From the NCBI RefSeq assembly GCF_001685015.1, contig NZ_MAYT01000023.1:89791-153790 (forward strand): a stretch of DNA of 64,000 nucleotides, given 5' to 3'. Positions 43,401-52,261 of this stretch are shown piece by piece; position 1 is the stretch's first letter; each line of letters begins with the position of its first letter. A model generated the notes under the pieces. The model worked only from the letters and a program-made list of their open reading frames with translations, was not told where the DNA came from and did no database searches. Made by a program: the position numbers and the translations under genes. The stretch comes from Pseudobacillus wudalianchiensis (lineage in GTDB: Bacteria; Bacillota; Bacilli; Bacillales; Domibacillaceae).

Positions 43401-44123
43401 TTAAAGTACTTTACTTAAAAATGCTTTCGTCCGCTCATGCTGCGGATTAGAAAACAACTCAACTGGTTCATTTTCTTCCACAATATAACCGTTATCCATA
43501 AAAATCACCCGGTCACCAACTTCACGGGCAAATCCCATTTCATGAGTCACCACAATCATCGTCATGCCATCTTTTGCCAACTGCTTCATCACTTCAAGAA
43601 CTTCGCCGACCATTTCCGGATCGAGAGCGGATGTGGGCTCATCAAACAGCATGACTTTCGGTTCCATTGCTAAAGCACGGGCAATCGCCACCCGCTGCTT
43701 TTGACCGCCGGATAAAGAATCTGGATAAGCCTTAGCTTTATCAGCGAGACCGACCTTTTTCAAGAGCACCATTGCTTTTTCTTCGGCCTCTTGTTTCTTT
43801 ATCCCTCTTACGTTCATCGGAGCAAGCGTTATGTTTTCAAGAATGGTCTTATGAGGAAATAAATTAAAATGCTGAAATACCATACCGACTTCTTTACGGA
43901 TTTCATTAATGTTTGTTTTTTTGTCTGTTAAATCTTTTCCTGTTACATACACGTGACCGCCTGTAACAGATTCCAGCAGGTTCAAACAACGGATAAAAGT
44001 TGATTTCCCTGAACCGGATGGGCCAATGACGACTACCACTTCTTGGGGCTTTACTTCGAGAGAAATATCTTTCAATACTTCATTGTCACCAAATGACTTT
44101 TTAAGATTTTTGACGGAGATCAT
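43401..44123 (-). CDS. glnQ: Polar amino-acid ABC transporter, ATP-binding protein (GlnQ-like)
   Basis: 240 residues. Walker [28 protein letters not shown], signature [16 protein letters not shown], Walker [17 protein letters not shown] and [12 protein letters not shown]. The pattern belongs to the polar amino-acid uptake family (GlnQ/HisP). It overlaps the permease gene by four bases. Substrate could be glutamine or another polar amino acid. Confidence 0.9.
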   Translation of the reverse strand: MISVKNLKKSFGDNEVLKDISLEVKPQEVVVVIGPSGSGKSTFIRCLNLLESVTGGHVYVTGKDLTDKKTNINEIRKEVGMVFQHFNLFPHKTILENITLAPMNVRGIKKQEAEEKAMVLLKKVGLADKAKAYPDSLSGGQKQRVAIARALAMEPKVMLFDEPTSALDPEMVGEVLEVMKQLAKDGMTMIVVTHEMGFAREVGDRVIFMDNGYIVEENEPVELFSNPQHERTKAFLSKVL

Positions 44124-44776
44124 TCTGTTTTCATTCTCCTTTCAACGTAGTTCATTAAATAGGTTAGCGACAACGTTAAGACAAGATAAATAGCTGCCAC
44201 CGTGATGTACGGCTCCCATACTCTAATATACTGCCCTTGAGCGGCACGGCCCCAATACATTAATTCTGGAGCGGCAATAATAGCAGCAAGAGATGAATCT
44301 TTTAATAAAACGATAAATTCATTGCCGAGCGGCGGGATCATCCGTTTTACAGCCTGTGGCAAAATAACGAGCTTCATAGCCTGAACGTGGCTCATACCGA
44401 GTGAACGTGCTGCCTCCATTTGTCCTTTATCAATGGATTGGATACCTGCTCGAAAAATTTCTGCAATGTAAGCAGATGCATTTAGTGAAAGGGCGATAAT
44501 CGCCGATACAATCGGGTTAGATGGTGACATGAATAGCGGCACTATCCCAAAGTGAATGAGCAAAATCTGCACGAGTAACGGCGTTCCTCTGAAAAAGTTC
44601 ACATACCAGACAAAGGGAAACCGCACTAACTTGTTTGTTGACATTTTCCCTAATCCAATTAGTAACCCCAAAATAAGTCCGATAAAAATTCCGGCTAGGG
44701 ACAACCCTAGTGTTAAAAGGGTTCCTTTAATAAAAAATGGCATATAATCTACGATGATATCTGTACGAAAATCCAA
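44120..44776 (-). CDS. glnP: Polar amino-acid ABC transporter, permease (GlnP-like)
   Basis: 218 residues from a TTG at 44776 after AAAGGGGG. Five membrane spans. The HisMQ-type signature is [20 protein letters not shown] and [20 protein letters not shown], which is the EAA loop that docks the ATPase. Transcribed after a partial terminator that separates it from the binding-protein gene. Confidence 0.88.
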   Translation of the reverse strand: MDFRTDIIVDYMPFFIKGTLLTLGLSLAGIFIGLILGLLIGLGKMSTNKLVRFPFVWYVNFFRGTPLLVQILLIHFGIVPLFMSPSNPIVSAIIALSLNASAYIAEIFRAGIQSIDKGQMEAARSLGMSHVQAMKLVILPQAVKRMIPPLGNEFIVLLKDSSLAAIIAAPELMYWGRAAQGQYIRVWEPYITVAAIYLVLTLSLTYLMNYVERRMKTE

Positions 44777-44797
44777 TTTATTTCCCCCTTTCTGGGA

Positions 44798-44838
44798 CAA
44801 AAACGACTGTCCAGAGGCTCAGGCCTATGTGGACAGCC
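44798..44838 (-). terminator. Internal terminator/attenuator between binding protein and permease genes
   Basis: Minus strand GGCTGTCC and GGACAGTC (44805-44838) form an eight-pair stem with one mismatch, followed by TTTTTG. Partial read-through would give more binding protein than membrane components, a common arrangement. Confidence 0.75.
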
Positions 44839-44848
44839 GCATTTTTCC

Positions 44849-45676
44849 TTATTGTTTAGCTGCTTCTTTTAATGTTTCTACGTTTGGCTCTTTACCAAAC
44901 CACTTTTTATAAATTTCTGTATACTTGCCATTGTCATACAACTCATTCAATGCTTTATCAAAATCTTCTTTATACTTGCTGCCTTTAGGGAATACAATGC
45001 CGTAATACTCTGGCTTGAATTGCTTGTCATCCCCAACCGTTTTAATACCGCTATCCGGGTTATTCTTCACATATTCAAGAGCTACTGCAATATCGGTAAC
45101 CGCTGTCTCTACATCACCGCTCTGTAAAGCCTGGAACATGAGTGCCGCTGTTTCATATTTAGAAATAGAAGATGAGTTCTTTCCAACAACCGCTTCCGCA
45201 GCGAATTGTCCAGTCGTTCCGTTTTGAACGCCGACTTTCTTGCCTTTTAAGTCTTCGGCACCTTTAATTTTTGTTCCTTCTTTAAAAGCAATCATGCTTG
45301 TAGATTCGAAATAAGGGACAGAGAAATCATAGGATTTCTTTCGCTCATCATTAATCGTTACCCCAGCCATACCAATATCGAGCTGTTTGCTTTGAAGTCC
45401 GGCAAACATAGCATCCCAGCCGGTATTTTCGATATTCACTTCATAACCAGCTTCTTCAGCCGTTGCATTTAAAAGATCCACATCAAAACCGCTTACCTTC
45501 CCTTTATCCATAAATTCAAACGGAGCAAAGGTTGCTTCTGTTCCTACTTGTAAAACCTTTTTGTCTTCTGATTTTTCTTTGCCAGCTGAATCTTCCTGTC
45601 CTCCTCCGCATGCGGATAATAAAAGTGCGCAACCCGCCACGACCGATAGAAGAGATTTTTTGAATGAAATTTCCAT
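44849..45676 (-). CDS. glnH: Polar amino-acid ABC transporter, substrate-binding lipoprotein (GlnH-like)
   Basis: 275 residues from the ATG at 45676 after AGGGGG. Lipobox LLLSACGGG. The mature domain is a type II solute-binding protein: LQVGTEATFAPFEFMDKGKV, GFDVDLLNATAEEAG, MFAGLQSKQLDIGMAGVTI and VGVQNGTTGQFAAE. First gene of the three-gene importer. The ligand is probably glutamine or glutamate by similarity of the whole cassette. Confidence 0.88.
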   Translation of the reverse strand: MEISFKKSLLSVVAGCALLLSACGGGQEDSAGKEKSEDKKVLQVGTEATFAPFEFMDKGKVSGFDVDLLNATAEEAGYEVNIENTGWDAMFAGLQSKQLDIGMAGVTINDERKKSYDFSVPYFESTSMIAFKEGTKIKGAEDLKGKKVGVQNGTTGQFAAEAVVGKNSSSISKYETAALMFQALQSGDVETAVTDIAVALEYVKNNPDSGIKTVGDDKQFKPEYYGIVFPKGSKYKEDFDKALNELYDNGKYTEIYKKWFGKEPNVETLKEAAKQ

Positions 45677-45770
45677 GTTGCCAACCCCCTGAGTCATTTT
45701 TCCTTTTTTTCTTTCAACAATAAACCAAAACTAGTATTTTACTCCGTCAACTTTCTCTTTATCTAGTAAA

Positions 45771-45799
45771 ATAATAGCGTTTACAATGACAATTTTCAA
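45771..45799 (-). promoter_or_regulatory. Sigma-A promoter of the glnHPQ-type operon
   Basis: Minus strand TTGAAA (45794-45799), 17-base spacer, TATTAT (45771-45776). It predicts an 88-base leader before the binding-protein start. Confidence 0.65.
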
Positions 45800-46075
45800 T
45801 CTATTTTTACATTTTCATTCTTTCTAATAATTATATTAACACAACTTAACGTATTTTTATACATTTTATTTAAATAATAATAATTTTGTATATTCAATTT
45901 CCTTTAGTAGATTATTGGATAAACAACTTCAAATAATCTTATATATGAATAATAATACAAATGTTTTTTCAATTTTTAATATTTTTTATTTTTTATCTCT
46001 TGCACAGTTTGTTGGAATTTGCTTAACGATTCGTTTGCACAGAAAGGTGCATGCCCGCTTACAAAATAATTCCAC
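45800..46075. other. AT-rich intergenic stretch without a gene
   Basis: Very AT-rich, with no ribosome-binding site plus open frame that looks real. It separates the glnHPQ-type promoter from the end of ptsI. Nothing else identified. Confidence 0.6.
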
Positions 46076-46111
46076 TAAAAAGAGACTACCCAACAAAATT
46101 GCGTAGTCTCT
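46076..46111 (-). terminator. Terminator of ptsHI
   Basis: AGAGACTAC and GTAGTCTCT form a nine-pair stem (46081-46111), with TTTTTAG following on the minus strand. Confidence 0.88.
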
Positions 46112-46131
46112 TCTTCATTACCTGTTTATAC

Positions 46132-47847
46132 TTATAAAAAACGGGTTTTTACAAAATTCTCTACTTCCTCGGCTGTGTCCATGTATAATACTTGTTCGAT
46201 GCTCTCGCTGAGTTCTTTTTTAGATAAACGGGAGATAATGCTTCTGGCTGGCAGAATAGAGGAAGCACTCATGCTAAATTCATCAAGGCCTAAACCGAGC
46301 AAAATCGGAATAGCCCCTTCCGTTCCTGCCATTTCTCCACACATTCCTGCCCATTTGCCTTCTTTGTGGGCCGCGTCAATCACCGTTTTAATCAAACGGA
46401 GGATCGCTGGGTTATAAGGTTGGTACAGATAAGATACTCGTTCATTCATTCTATCAGCTGCCAATGTGTACTGGATTAAGTCATTTGTTCCAATCGAAAA
46501 GAAATCGACTTCCTTGGCAAATGTATCTGCCATCACAGCAGATGACGGAATTTCAACCATCATTCCCACTTCAACGTTAGAAGAAACGGCTGCCCCCTCT
46601 TGCTGCAGCTTTTCTTTTTCTTCTAGTAAAATAGCTTTCGCCTGGCGAAATTCCTCTAGCGTCGCAATCATTGGAAACATGATTTTTAGATTGCCATAAG
46701 CACTTGCACGAAGCAGTGCGCGCAGCTGAGTGCGGAACATGTCCTGCATTTCGAGACATAAGCGAATGGCCCGAAAGCCTAAAAATGGATTCATTTCTTC
46801 TGGAAGAGTTAAATAAGGCAGCTTTTTATCCCCGCCGATATCAAGCGTCCGAACAACGACCGGTTTCCCTTCCATCCGTTCCAGCACTTTTTTGTAGGCT
46901 GCAAACTGTTCTTCTTCTGTTGGCAGCTGATCGCGGCCCATATAAAGAAACTCTGTACGGTACAGGCCAACGCCTTCACCGCCATTTTGAAGAACTCCCT
47001 CTACATCCTCAGGTGTACCGATATTAGCCACTAGCTCTACACGGCAACCATCTTCTGTAACCGTTGGCTTGTCTACAAGTTTAGCAAGCTCTGCCTTATG
47101 TGTTTCATAGGCGTCCTTTTTCTCCTCATATTCTTTCACAACAGCAGGCTCAGGATTCACAATGACTTTTCCCTCCTGACCGTCAATAATAAGAGGCACG
47201 CCATTTTCAATATCTTTTAATGCTGTTTTCGTGCCAACCACTGCCGGGATTTCCAAGGAACGTGCCATAATGGCCGAATGGGAAGTTCGCCCGCCAATGT
47301 TCGTTGTAAATCCCTTGACAAACCGTCGATTTAATTGAGCAGTATCTGAGGGTGTTAAATCTTCGGCGACAATGATCACTTCTTCGGAGATGAGACTCGG
47401 ATTTGGTATGTCTACTCCAAGCAAGTGCCCAATCACTCGCTTCGTTACATCACGAATATCTGCCGCACGCTCCCTCATGTATTCATTATCCATTGATTCA
47501 AACATGGAAATAAACATATCTGCTACTTCTTTCATCGCAAATTCGGCGTTTGAGCCTTCTTGAATAATTTTATCCTTTACCGGATTAATGAGCTCAGGAT
47601 CACTTAAAACGAGGGAGTGCGCTTCGAAAATAGCTGCTTTATCTTTGCCAAGCGCTTTTGCAGCATGTTCTTTAATTTTCTCGAGTTCCTCTGTTGATTG
47701 TTCAATTGCACGATCGAAGCGCTGATTTTCCGCCTCTCGATCAACTACCTCTTTCTTTTCAACTGTAAGATTGGGTTCTTCCAATCGAAAAGCCTTTGCA
47801 ATCGCAATTCCTGCAGAGGCCCCGATTCCTGTCAATAGCTGACTCAT
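46132..47847 (-). CDS. ptsI: PTS enzyme I
   Basis: 571 residues. Phosphohistidine 190 is in [19 protein letters not shown]-binding segments include [51 protein letters not shown] and the active-site Cys in [12 protein letters not shown]. It transfers phosphate from PEP to HPr. Start overlaps the ptsH stop by four bases. No sugar-specific EII genes are present, so this is the general PTS operon. Confidence 0.96.
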   Translation of the reverse strand: MSQLLTGIGASAGIAIAKAFRLEEPNLTVEKKEVVDREAENQRFDRAIEQSTEELEKIKEHAAKALGKDKAAIFEAHSLVLSDPELINPVKDKIIQEGSNAEFAMKEVADMFISMFESMDNEYMRERAADIRDVTKRVIGHLLGVDIPNPSLISEEVIIVAEDLTPSDTAQLNRRFVKGFTTNIGGRTSHSAIMARSLEIPAVVGTKTALKDIENGVPLIIDGQEGKVIVNPEPAVVKEYEEKKDAYETHKAELAKLVDKPTVTEDGCRVELVANIGTPEDVEGVLQNGGEGVGLYRTEFLYMGRDQLPTEEEQFAAYKKVLERMEGKPVVVRTLDIGGDKKLPYLTLPEEMNPFLGFRAIRLCLEMQDMFRTQLRALLRASAYGNLKIMFPMIATLEEFRQAKAILLEEKEKLQQEGAAVSSNVEVGMMVEIPSSAVMADTFAKEVDFFSIGTNDLIQYTLAADRMNERVSYLYQPYNPAILRLIKTVIDAAHKEGKWAGMCGEMAGTEGAIPILLGLGLDEFSMSASSILPARSIISRLSKKELSESIEQVLYMDTAEEVENFVKTRFL

Positions 47848-48110
47848 TTAGCGAGTCCTTCTTTTTCCAATACTTCTGTTACTTTTTGGATTGCTTCATT
47901 TTCATCTTCACCAGATGCCGTTACTTTAATTTCAGCACCTGAAGGGATCCCAAGAGACATAATGCCTAAGATCGATTTTAAGTTAACTGTTTTACCTTTA
48001 TATTCAAGATTGACATCTGCAGAGAATTTGCTGACCGCCTGGACTAAAATGCTGGCTGGACGAGCGTGAATTCCTGCTTCATCTATAATTGTGAATGTTT
48101 TTTCCATCAT
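47844..48110 (-). CDS. ptsH: PTS phosphocarrier HPr
   Basis: 88 residues. His15 in GIHARPAS is the PTS phosphorylation site; Ser46 in [12 protein letters not shown] is the HPr-kinase site used in catabolite repression with CcpA. Presence of His15 distinguishes it from Crh. AAAGGAG precedes the two adjacent ATGs. It is expressed from a promoter with a palindrome across its -35 region. Confidence 0.96.
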   Translation of the reverse strand: MMEKTFTIIDEAGIHARPASILVQAVSKFSADVNLEYKGKTVNLKSILGIMSLGIPSGAEIKVTASGEDENEAIQKVTEVLEKEGLAK

Positions 48111-48146
48111 GTCATCAATCTCCTTTATACATATAATGTAACTTAA

Positions 48147-48180
48147 ATCATATCACTTTTTATAGTTTGTCCAAACTATA
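48147..48180 (-). promoter_or_regulatory. ptsHI promoter with a perfect palindrome over the -35
   Basis: Minus strand TTGGAC (48169-48174), 16-base spacer, TATGAT (48147-48152). The sequence TATAGTTTGTCCAAACTATA at 48161-48180 is a perfect inverted repeat with nine-base arms plus a self-complementary-offset centre, covering the -35 hexamer. Confidence 0.65.
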
Positions 48181-48242
48181 AGCACTTGCGCAAAACCTTT
48201 TTCTCCGTTGTAAAAACTGCTTCTATATGTATTCCCTATCAT

Positions 48243-48281
48243 CTAAAAATCATGCCGGATGGTCTGTTACCATCCGGCATG
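48243..48281 (-). terminator. Terminator of the yhfC-type/HTH operon
   Basis: CATGCCGGATGGT and ACCATCCGGCATG form a perfect 13-pair stem with a five-base loop, followed by ATTTTTAG on the minus strand. Confidence 0.92.
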
Positions 48282-48290
48282 AGCCTACCT

Positions 48291-48833
48291 TTATTTTTGT
48301 TGTTCAGCTGTTACGATCGTAGACATTGTTCTCCGCCTGCGTCCGGGAGCCGGTTCATTTTGAATTAACTTCATCATTTCCTGTCCCAACACGGTCAGGA
48401 AATGTTTAAATTCTTCATCACTCGCATAAAACATTGCTTGCCGGTAACCCGCCCCGTCTTTTAAGAAATCGAATGAATCTTGGTTTACATAGCTCTCAAA
48501 GTCTGCCAGTACTGTTGCCATAAACTTAATAAAATAGCTTACGTGCTCTTCCTTGCTTAAGCTCAAGAATTCTTCTGGTGCCATCGCCTGCGAGGTTTCT
48601 GGAAGGGCATATACTTTCTCGACCGTGCCGCGCACTTGGTTTTCCTCTGCTATTATGACTAAATCTGCTTCAACTAGCTTTTTTAAATGCCTGTAAAGAG
48701 AAGCCTGAGGGACATCCGGCAGCTTCTCTCCCATTTGCTGTACCGTTAATTTCCGGCCATTAACAAGCGTTTGCACAATTTTCATACGAACTGGATGAAG
48801 CAGTACCTCCCCTTTCGATTCCTTCACGATCAT
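48291..48833 (-). CDS. Helix-turn-helix transcription regulator (ArsR-like winged helix)
   Basis: 180 residues. N-terminal winged helix (about 5-85): LLHPVRMKIVQTLVNGRKLT, VQQMGEKLPDVPQASLYRHL and KKLVEADLVIIAEE. The C-terminal half is helical and of unknown role. The gene follows the YhfC-like protease by 11 bases and looks co-transcribed under the Fur-like promoter. Targets unknown. Confidence 0.82.
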   Translation of the reverse strand: MIVKESKGEVLLHPVRMKIVQTLVNGRKLTVQQMGEKLPDVPQASLYRHLKKLVEADLVIIAEENQVRGTVEKVYALPETSQAMAPEEFLSLSKEEHVSYFIKFMATVLADFESYVNQDSFDFLKDGAGYRQAMFYASDEEFKHFLTVLGQEMMKLIQNEPAPGRRRRTMSTIVTAEQQK

Positions 48834-48844
48834 TCATTCCTTTC

Positions 48845-49618
48845 TCATTTAAACCGCAATTTTAATTGTCGAATAATATAAATAGATAGCAAGGCGAATG
48901 CAGCTACAAACACTTCAATCACCCATAGGCTTTTAATCGTGCCAATTTGATAAAGCGCTGCGAAAAAATCCATCAAAAAGTGAAGACCGATCGCGTATAA
49001 CACGTATTTGAACTTTCTGCTCCTCACTCCAAGCAGGACCATGACAGAAAACATCACCTGCATAATTATGGCTCCTGTTCGTTCGATTCCAGCCAGCAGA
49101 TAAGAGCCGAAGCCGGATTCCATGATCCGTATTTTTAACTGGCTTACCTGTTCCGAAGGCAGAGCGCTAAGATTTGTTTCAAAGGTACCGTTGCGAATCA
49201 TGATGGCGTACACCAAGATATTGACTGCTCCAAGCGCACCAACCAATATGGCCTCGATTCCTCCATGCCCAATGCCGAGCGACACGCCGTCGCCAAATTC
49301 CCGTCTGCGCTTCAATAATAACAAAAAAACAACATAACGGCCTAATTCTTCAAACAATGCAGCCGCCAGCGCTCCATACAACGCATAGGCTAAGAGATTA
49401 TCGGTCATTTTTAATGATGGGCCTGCGGGATCAATCATGACAGCATGCAGTCCGCTCTCAAGCACTTGTGAAAACAAGATAAATACCCCGACTCCTGCCC
49501 AACATACTTTCCAAGAGAAATTCCCTTTCTTCCGCCAATAAATAATAGCAGCTACCGGCAGCAAGATTGAAATGAAAAACTGAAACCCCATCCCCGAAAA
49601 CGCTGACGATTCAACCAT
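48845..49618 (-). CDS. YhfC-family intramembrane protease
   Basis: 257 residues, about seven membrane spans. The glutamic-type membrane-protease motifs are visible: FEELGRYVVFLLLLKRRREF with the paired Glu and Arg, GIGHGGIEAILVG and a C-terminal HFLMDFFAALYQ. These match the CPBP-like YhfC group. Start follows AGGGGTGG. Promoter carries a large Fur-like palindrome, suggesting metal control. Substrate unknown. Confidence 0.82.
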   Translation of the reverse strand: MVESSAFSGMGFQFFISILLPVAAIIYWRKKGNFSWKVCWAGVGVFILFSQVLESGLHAVMIDPAGPSLKMTDNLLAYALYGALAAALFEELGRYVVFLLLLKRRREFGDGVSLGIGHGGIEAILVGALGAVNILVYAIMIRNGTFETNLSALPSEQVSQLKIRIMESGFGSYLLAGIERTGAIIMQVMFSVMVLLGVRSRKFKYVLYAIGLHFLMDFFAALYQIGTIKSLWVIEVFVAAFALLSIYIIRQLKLRFK

Positions 49619-49632
49619 TTATTCCACCCCTG

Positions 49633-49684
49633 TTTTATTATCATTATTGATAATGATAATAAAATAACTTTCTTGAAAAGTCAA
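49633..49684 (-). promoter_or_regulatory. Promoter and Fur-like palindromic operator of the yhfC-type operon
   Basis: Minus strand TTGACT (49679-49684), 17-base spacer, TATTAT (49656-49661). A 32-base perfect palindrome (49633-49664), made of TTTTATTATCATTA, TTGA and TAATGATAATAAAA, covers the -10 and the start point. The GATAAT repeats resemble Fur-family boxes, although the half-site order differs from the classical 7-1-7 site. Confidence 0.6.
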
Positions 49685-49701
49685 TCCTCTTTTTAACCTT
49701 A

Positions 49702-49738
49702 AAGAAACAGGCGCCTTCTTTAGCAGCGCCTGTTTCTT
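49702..49738 (-). terminator. Terminator hairpin at the end of the cation exporter gene
   Basis: AAGAAACAGGCGC and GCGCCTGTTTCTT form a perfect 13-pair stem including the stop codon. The T-run is short. Confidence 0.8.
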
Positions 49739-50651
49739 AATTACAATGATCTCCTTCACAAGGATAATCAGAAAAATCAATTTGAATCGTCGTATGTTCA
49801 ATGTGAAACTCATCGTGCAGCTTTTTTTCAATCACTCTGAGCAGCTGTTGCCCATCTGTTTCTGGTTCAATGACGACATGGCAGCTTAACGCGGGAAAAT
49901 CAGAAGTAATCGCCCACACGTGTAAGTCATGAACACCGTTCACACCAGGCAAACTTAGCAAGGCCTCCCGTACTCGTAAAACATTAATGTTCGCTGGCAC
50001 TCCTTCCATCAGAATATGAAAAGAGTCTCTTGTCACCCGAATACCGCTAATAATAATCAAGATGGCTACGATCACACTAGCAATTGGATCCGCTAAATTC
50101 CAACCGAAAAACATGATCAGCAAGGCGGCTGCGATGGCTCCAACGGAACCGAGTAAATCACCGAGAACATGCAAAAAAGCGCTGCGGACATTTAAGTTTT
50201 CATCTTTATCTCCCCGCATTAAGATGTAAGCGGCCGCGACGTTAACGAGTAAACCAATAATCGAAACAGTCAGCATTCCGATACTCATTACTTCAGGGGG
50301 AGCCATGATCCTTCTGTACGCTTCTACAAAAATGTAAACGGAGATGGCGAGTAAAGTAAGTCCGTTAATAAAAGCAGCCAGGATTTCAAATCGTTTATAA
50401 CCAAACGTTTTCGATAAAGTAGCTTCTTTTTCCCCAAAGCTTAAAGCAAAATAACTCAGACCAAGCGCTGCCGCATCACTTAGCATATGCCCCGCGTCCG
50501 ACAGCAATGCCAAGCTGTTCGTTAAAATTCCGCCTACTACTTCTACGACCATATAAGTCGCAATTAAAATAAATGATAATTTTAGTGCTTGTTTGTTGCT
50601 CGAATGATGATGGTGGCCATGCCCGTGATCATGGCTGTGTGAATGTCCCAT
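49737..50651 (-). CDS. czcD: Cation-diffusion-facilitator zinc/cadmium/cobalt exporter
   Basis: 304 residues from the ATG at 50651 after AAAGGAGAAG. The N-terminus is His-rich (HSHSHDHGHGHHHH). Six membrane spans carry the metal-site pattern LTNSLALLSDAGHMLSDAAA and HVLGDLLGSVGAI. The C-terminal cytosolic domain ends with HVWAITSDFPALSCHVVIEP. It exports divalent metal against protons. A CzrA/SmtB-type operator lies 15 bases upstream. Confidence 0.93.
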   Translation of the reverse strand: MGHSHSHDHGHGHHHHSSNKQALKLSFILIATYMVVEVVGGILTNSLALLSDAGHMLSDAAALGLSYFALSFGEKEATLSKTFGYKRFEILAAFINGLTLLAISVYIFVEAYRRIMAPPEVMSIGMLTVSIIGLLVNVAAAYILMRGDKDENLNVRSAFLHVLGDLLGSVGAIAAALLIMFFGWNLADPIASVIVAILIIISGIRVTRDSFHILMEGVPANINVLRVREALLSLPGVNGVHDLHVWAITSDFPALSCHVVIEPETDGQQLLRVIEKKLHDEFHIEHTTIQIDFSDYPCEGDHCN

Positions 50652-50666
50652 TGTCTCTTCTCCTTT

Positions 50667-50686
50667 ATATGAATATATGCTCATAT
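50667..50686 (-). promoter_or_regulatory. ArsR/SmtB-type (CzrA-like) operator upstream of czcD
   Basis: Minus strand ATATGAGCATATATTCATAT. It closely matches the CzrA/SmtB inverted repeat TATGAN-N-ATA-TTCATA. Placed between the start codon and an AT-rich -10 region, so derepression by zinc is expected. The regulator gene itself is not evident in the window. Confidence 0.65.
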
Positions 50687-50869
50687 ATTTATATTATTTC
50701 AGATGCTCCCCTTCTGTTCAAGTTTTTTTGTAAAAATATTCAAACACTTTTACACTATTTTTCCTCCCTTTCTTTTAGGAAAGTATTTTCCCCTCCGTGT
50801 CTCCTCCATAAACAGGGTTGAAGACGCTTTTTAAGGGAAGAATATACACTAAAAAGGAGGTTGGTTTCG

Positions 50870-51061
50870 TTGAAGGATGAAGACAAACAAACGTCAGAAG
50901 GGCTAAATCAAATTTTAGAAATTATTAATGCCAAAGGCGATGAAGGAGAATTAAAAAGAATCGTAAATCAGGGGCATGAAGACAGCTTAGTATGCAGCGA
51001 TGAGCTGTTTCATAAAGATTTAAGAGCGATCGTTGATGATACGATGCGTGAAGAAGAATAA
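50870..51061 (+). CDS. Small acidic hypothetical protein, 63 residues
   Basis: TTG start at 50870, nine bases after AAAGGAGG; an earlier TTG at 50861 is too close to that site. The product is hydrophilic and acidic (KDEDKQTSEGLNQILEIIN; ends DDTMREEE). No known family recognised. It is followed by a hairpin (51069-51092). Monocistronic between czcD and the convergent uvsE. Confidence 0.65.
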   Translation: MKDEDKQTSEGLNQILEIINAKGDEGELKRIVNQGHEDSLVCSDELFHKDLRAIVDDTMREEE

Positions 51062-51068
51062 AGAAAAA

Positions 51069-51092
51069 CCGGACACTGCACTAGCTGTCCGG
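51069..51092 (+). terminator. Hairpin after the 63-residue gene
   Basis: CCGGACA and TGTCCGG form a seven-pair stem. No T-run follows, so termination is uncertain. Confidence 0.5.
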
Positions 51093-51167
51093 ACAAGAAC
51101 ATAAACAAAGTATATTCCTAATCCCCAGGTTCATTGAAAACGTGTGTCAATAGCCTGGGCCTCTTCC

Positions 51168-52139
51168 TTAACTGATTTGAAAACTGGACCCATCAATGAT
51201 ATCGATCCCCTCTTTTTCTTTTAATGTTTCCATTAAAGAGAATAACGCATCGTCCTTTCGTTTCGCTTCAATCATGATATCGATTTGCGGAACACTTCCG
51301 CTCACTTCCTTCAAAAACTTTAGCAATTCCTTTTCATCAATAAAATCGGCATGAGCCTTAAAGTCTTTCTCGGACCTCGGACTGGAAATATGCATTTTCA
51401 AAGGCAATTTTGCATTTATCCAAGTATGGATCACTCTTTGCCACTCTTCTTCCCAGCTTTCTCTTTCCTCGTGGTTAGCAAGGTAATGATGATAATCAAA
51501 TACGAGCGGGATTCCTATTTTTTCGCAAAGATATAACGTGTCTTTTACAGTAAAAGTCGTATCGTCATTTTCCAGCATAATCATCTTCTGAAGCGCTTCG
51601 GGAATCAGCCCCCAATTCTGAATAAATTGCTCGAGTGCTTTTTCTTTGTCTTTATAGCCGCCTCCTACGTGAAGAACGCAGCGATGCTCAGGATCAATCC
51701 CCATTCCTTTTAATAATTTTTTATGCATCACAAGTGTCTTTAAAGCCATGTGGAAGGCTTCTGTATTGTGTGTATTTAACACAACAAAATGTTCGGGATG
51801 GAAGTCGACCCGCATAGATGGATGCTTTTCTAAATAAGCGCGGATGGCAGACAGTTCTTCTTTTAAAGGATCAATAAAATTCCAATCCGGTAATTCAGGG
51901 TGATTAGCAAGCGGGATTAATTTCGAGCTAAGCCGAAAGAAGTGGATGTCATGAGCGGCGTTATGCCGTAAAAGCCGCAAGCAATTTTTCAAGTTAGAAG
52001 CAGCAATTCTTTCGAGCTTTCTAATGGCTGCTTCCCTGTCTTTGATTTTTTCAAATTGCGTGTAGGTCATCGTTTGTGAAGGAGAGCCGTTTTTTACATT
52101 CATGCTCATCGCTGCATACCCAAGACGAATCAATGTCAT
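51168..52139 (-). CDS. uvsE: UV DNA damage endonuclease
   Basis: 323 residues from the ATG at 52139 after GAGGTGCAGC. TIM-barrel endonuclease IV-like enzyme: MTLIRLGYAAMSM at the start, NLKNCLRLLRHNAAHDIHFF, RLSSKLIPLANHPE, DFHPEHFVVLNTHN, CVLHVGGGYKDKEKA, MLENDDTTFTVKDTL and VFDYHHYLANH supply the metal ligands. It nicks 5' of cyclobutane dimers and 6-4 products. In Bacillus the protein is made during sporulation; here no promoter evidence was found. Confidence 0.94.
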   Translation of the reverse strand: MTLIRLGYAAMSMNVKNGSPSQTMTYTQFEKIKDREAAIRKLERIAASNLKNCLRLLRHNAAHDIHFFRLSSKLIPLANHPELPDWNFIDPLKEELSAIRAYLEKHPSMRVDFHPEHFVVLNTHNTEAFHMALKTLVMHKKLLKGMGIDPEHRCVLHVGGGYKDKEKALEQFIQNWGLIPEALQKMIMLENDDTTFTVKDTLYLCEKIGIPLVFDYHHYLANHEERESWEEEWQRVIHTWINAKLPLKMHISSPRSEKDFKAHADFIDEKELLKFLKEVSGSVPQIDIMIEAKRKDDALFSLMETLKEKEGIDIIDGSSFQIS

Positions 52140-52261
52140 TTGCTGCACCTCAACGTTTTAATATTTTGGATGTACTTTTCGTAAACTGAGCTGGAATGGT
52201 TGTTTTTATACTTCAATTTCCCGACTTTGGGTAACATACTTAATATAGTGAGGTGAAAGCA

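Noticed and set aside
45915-46106. 63-codon plus-strand frame between the glnH-like gene and ptsI
   Set aside because: No ribosome-binding site, AT-rich composition, and its end lies inside the ptsI terminator.
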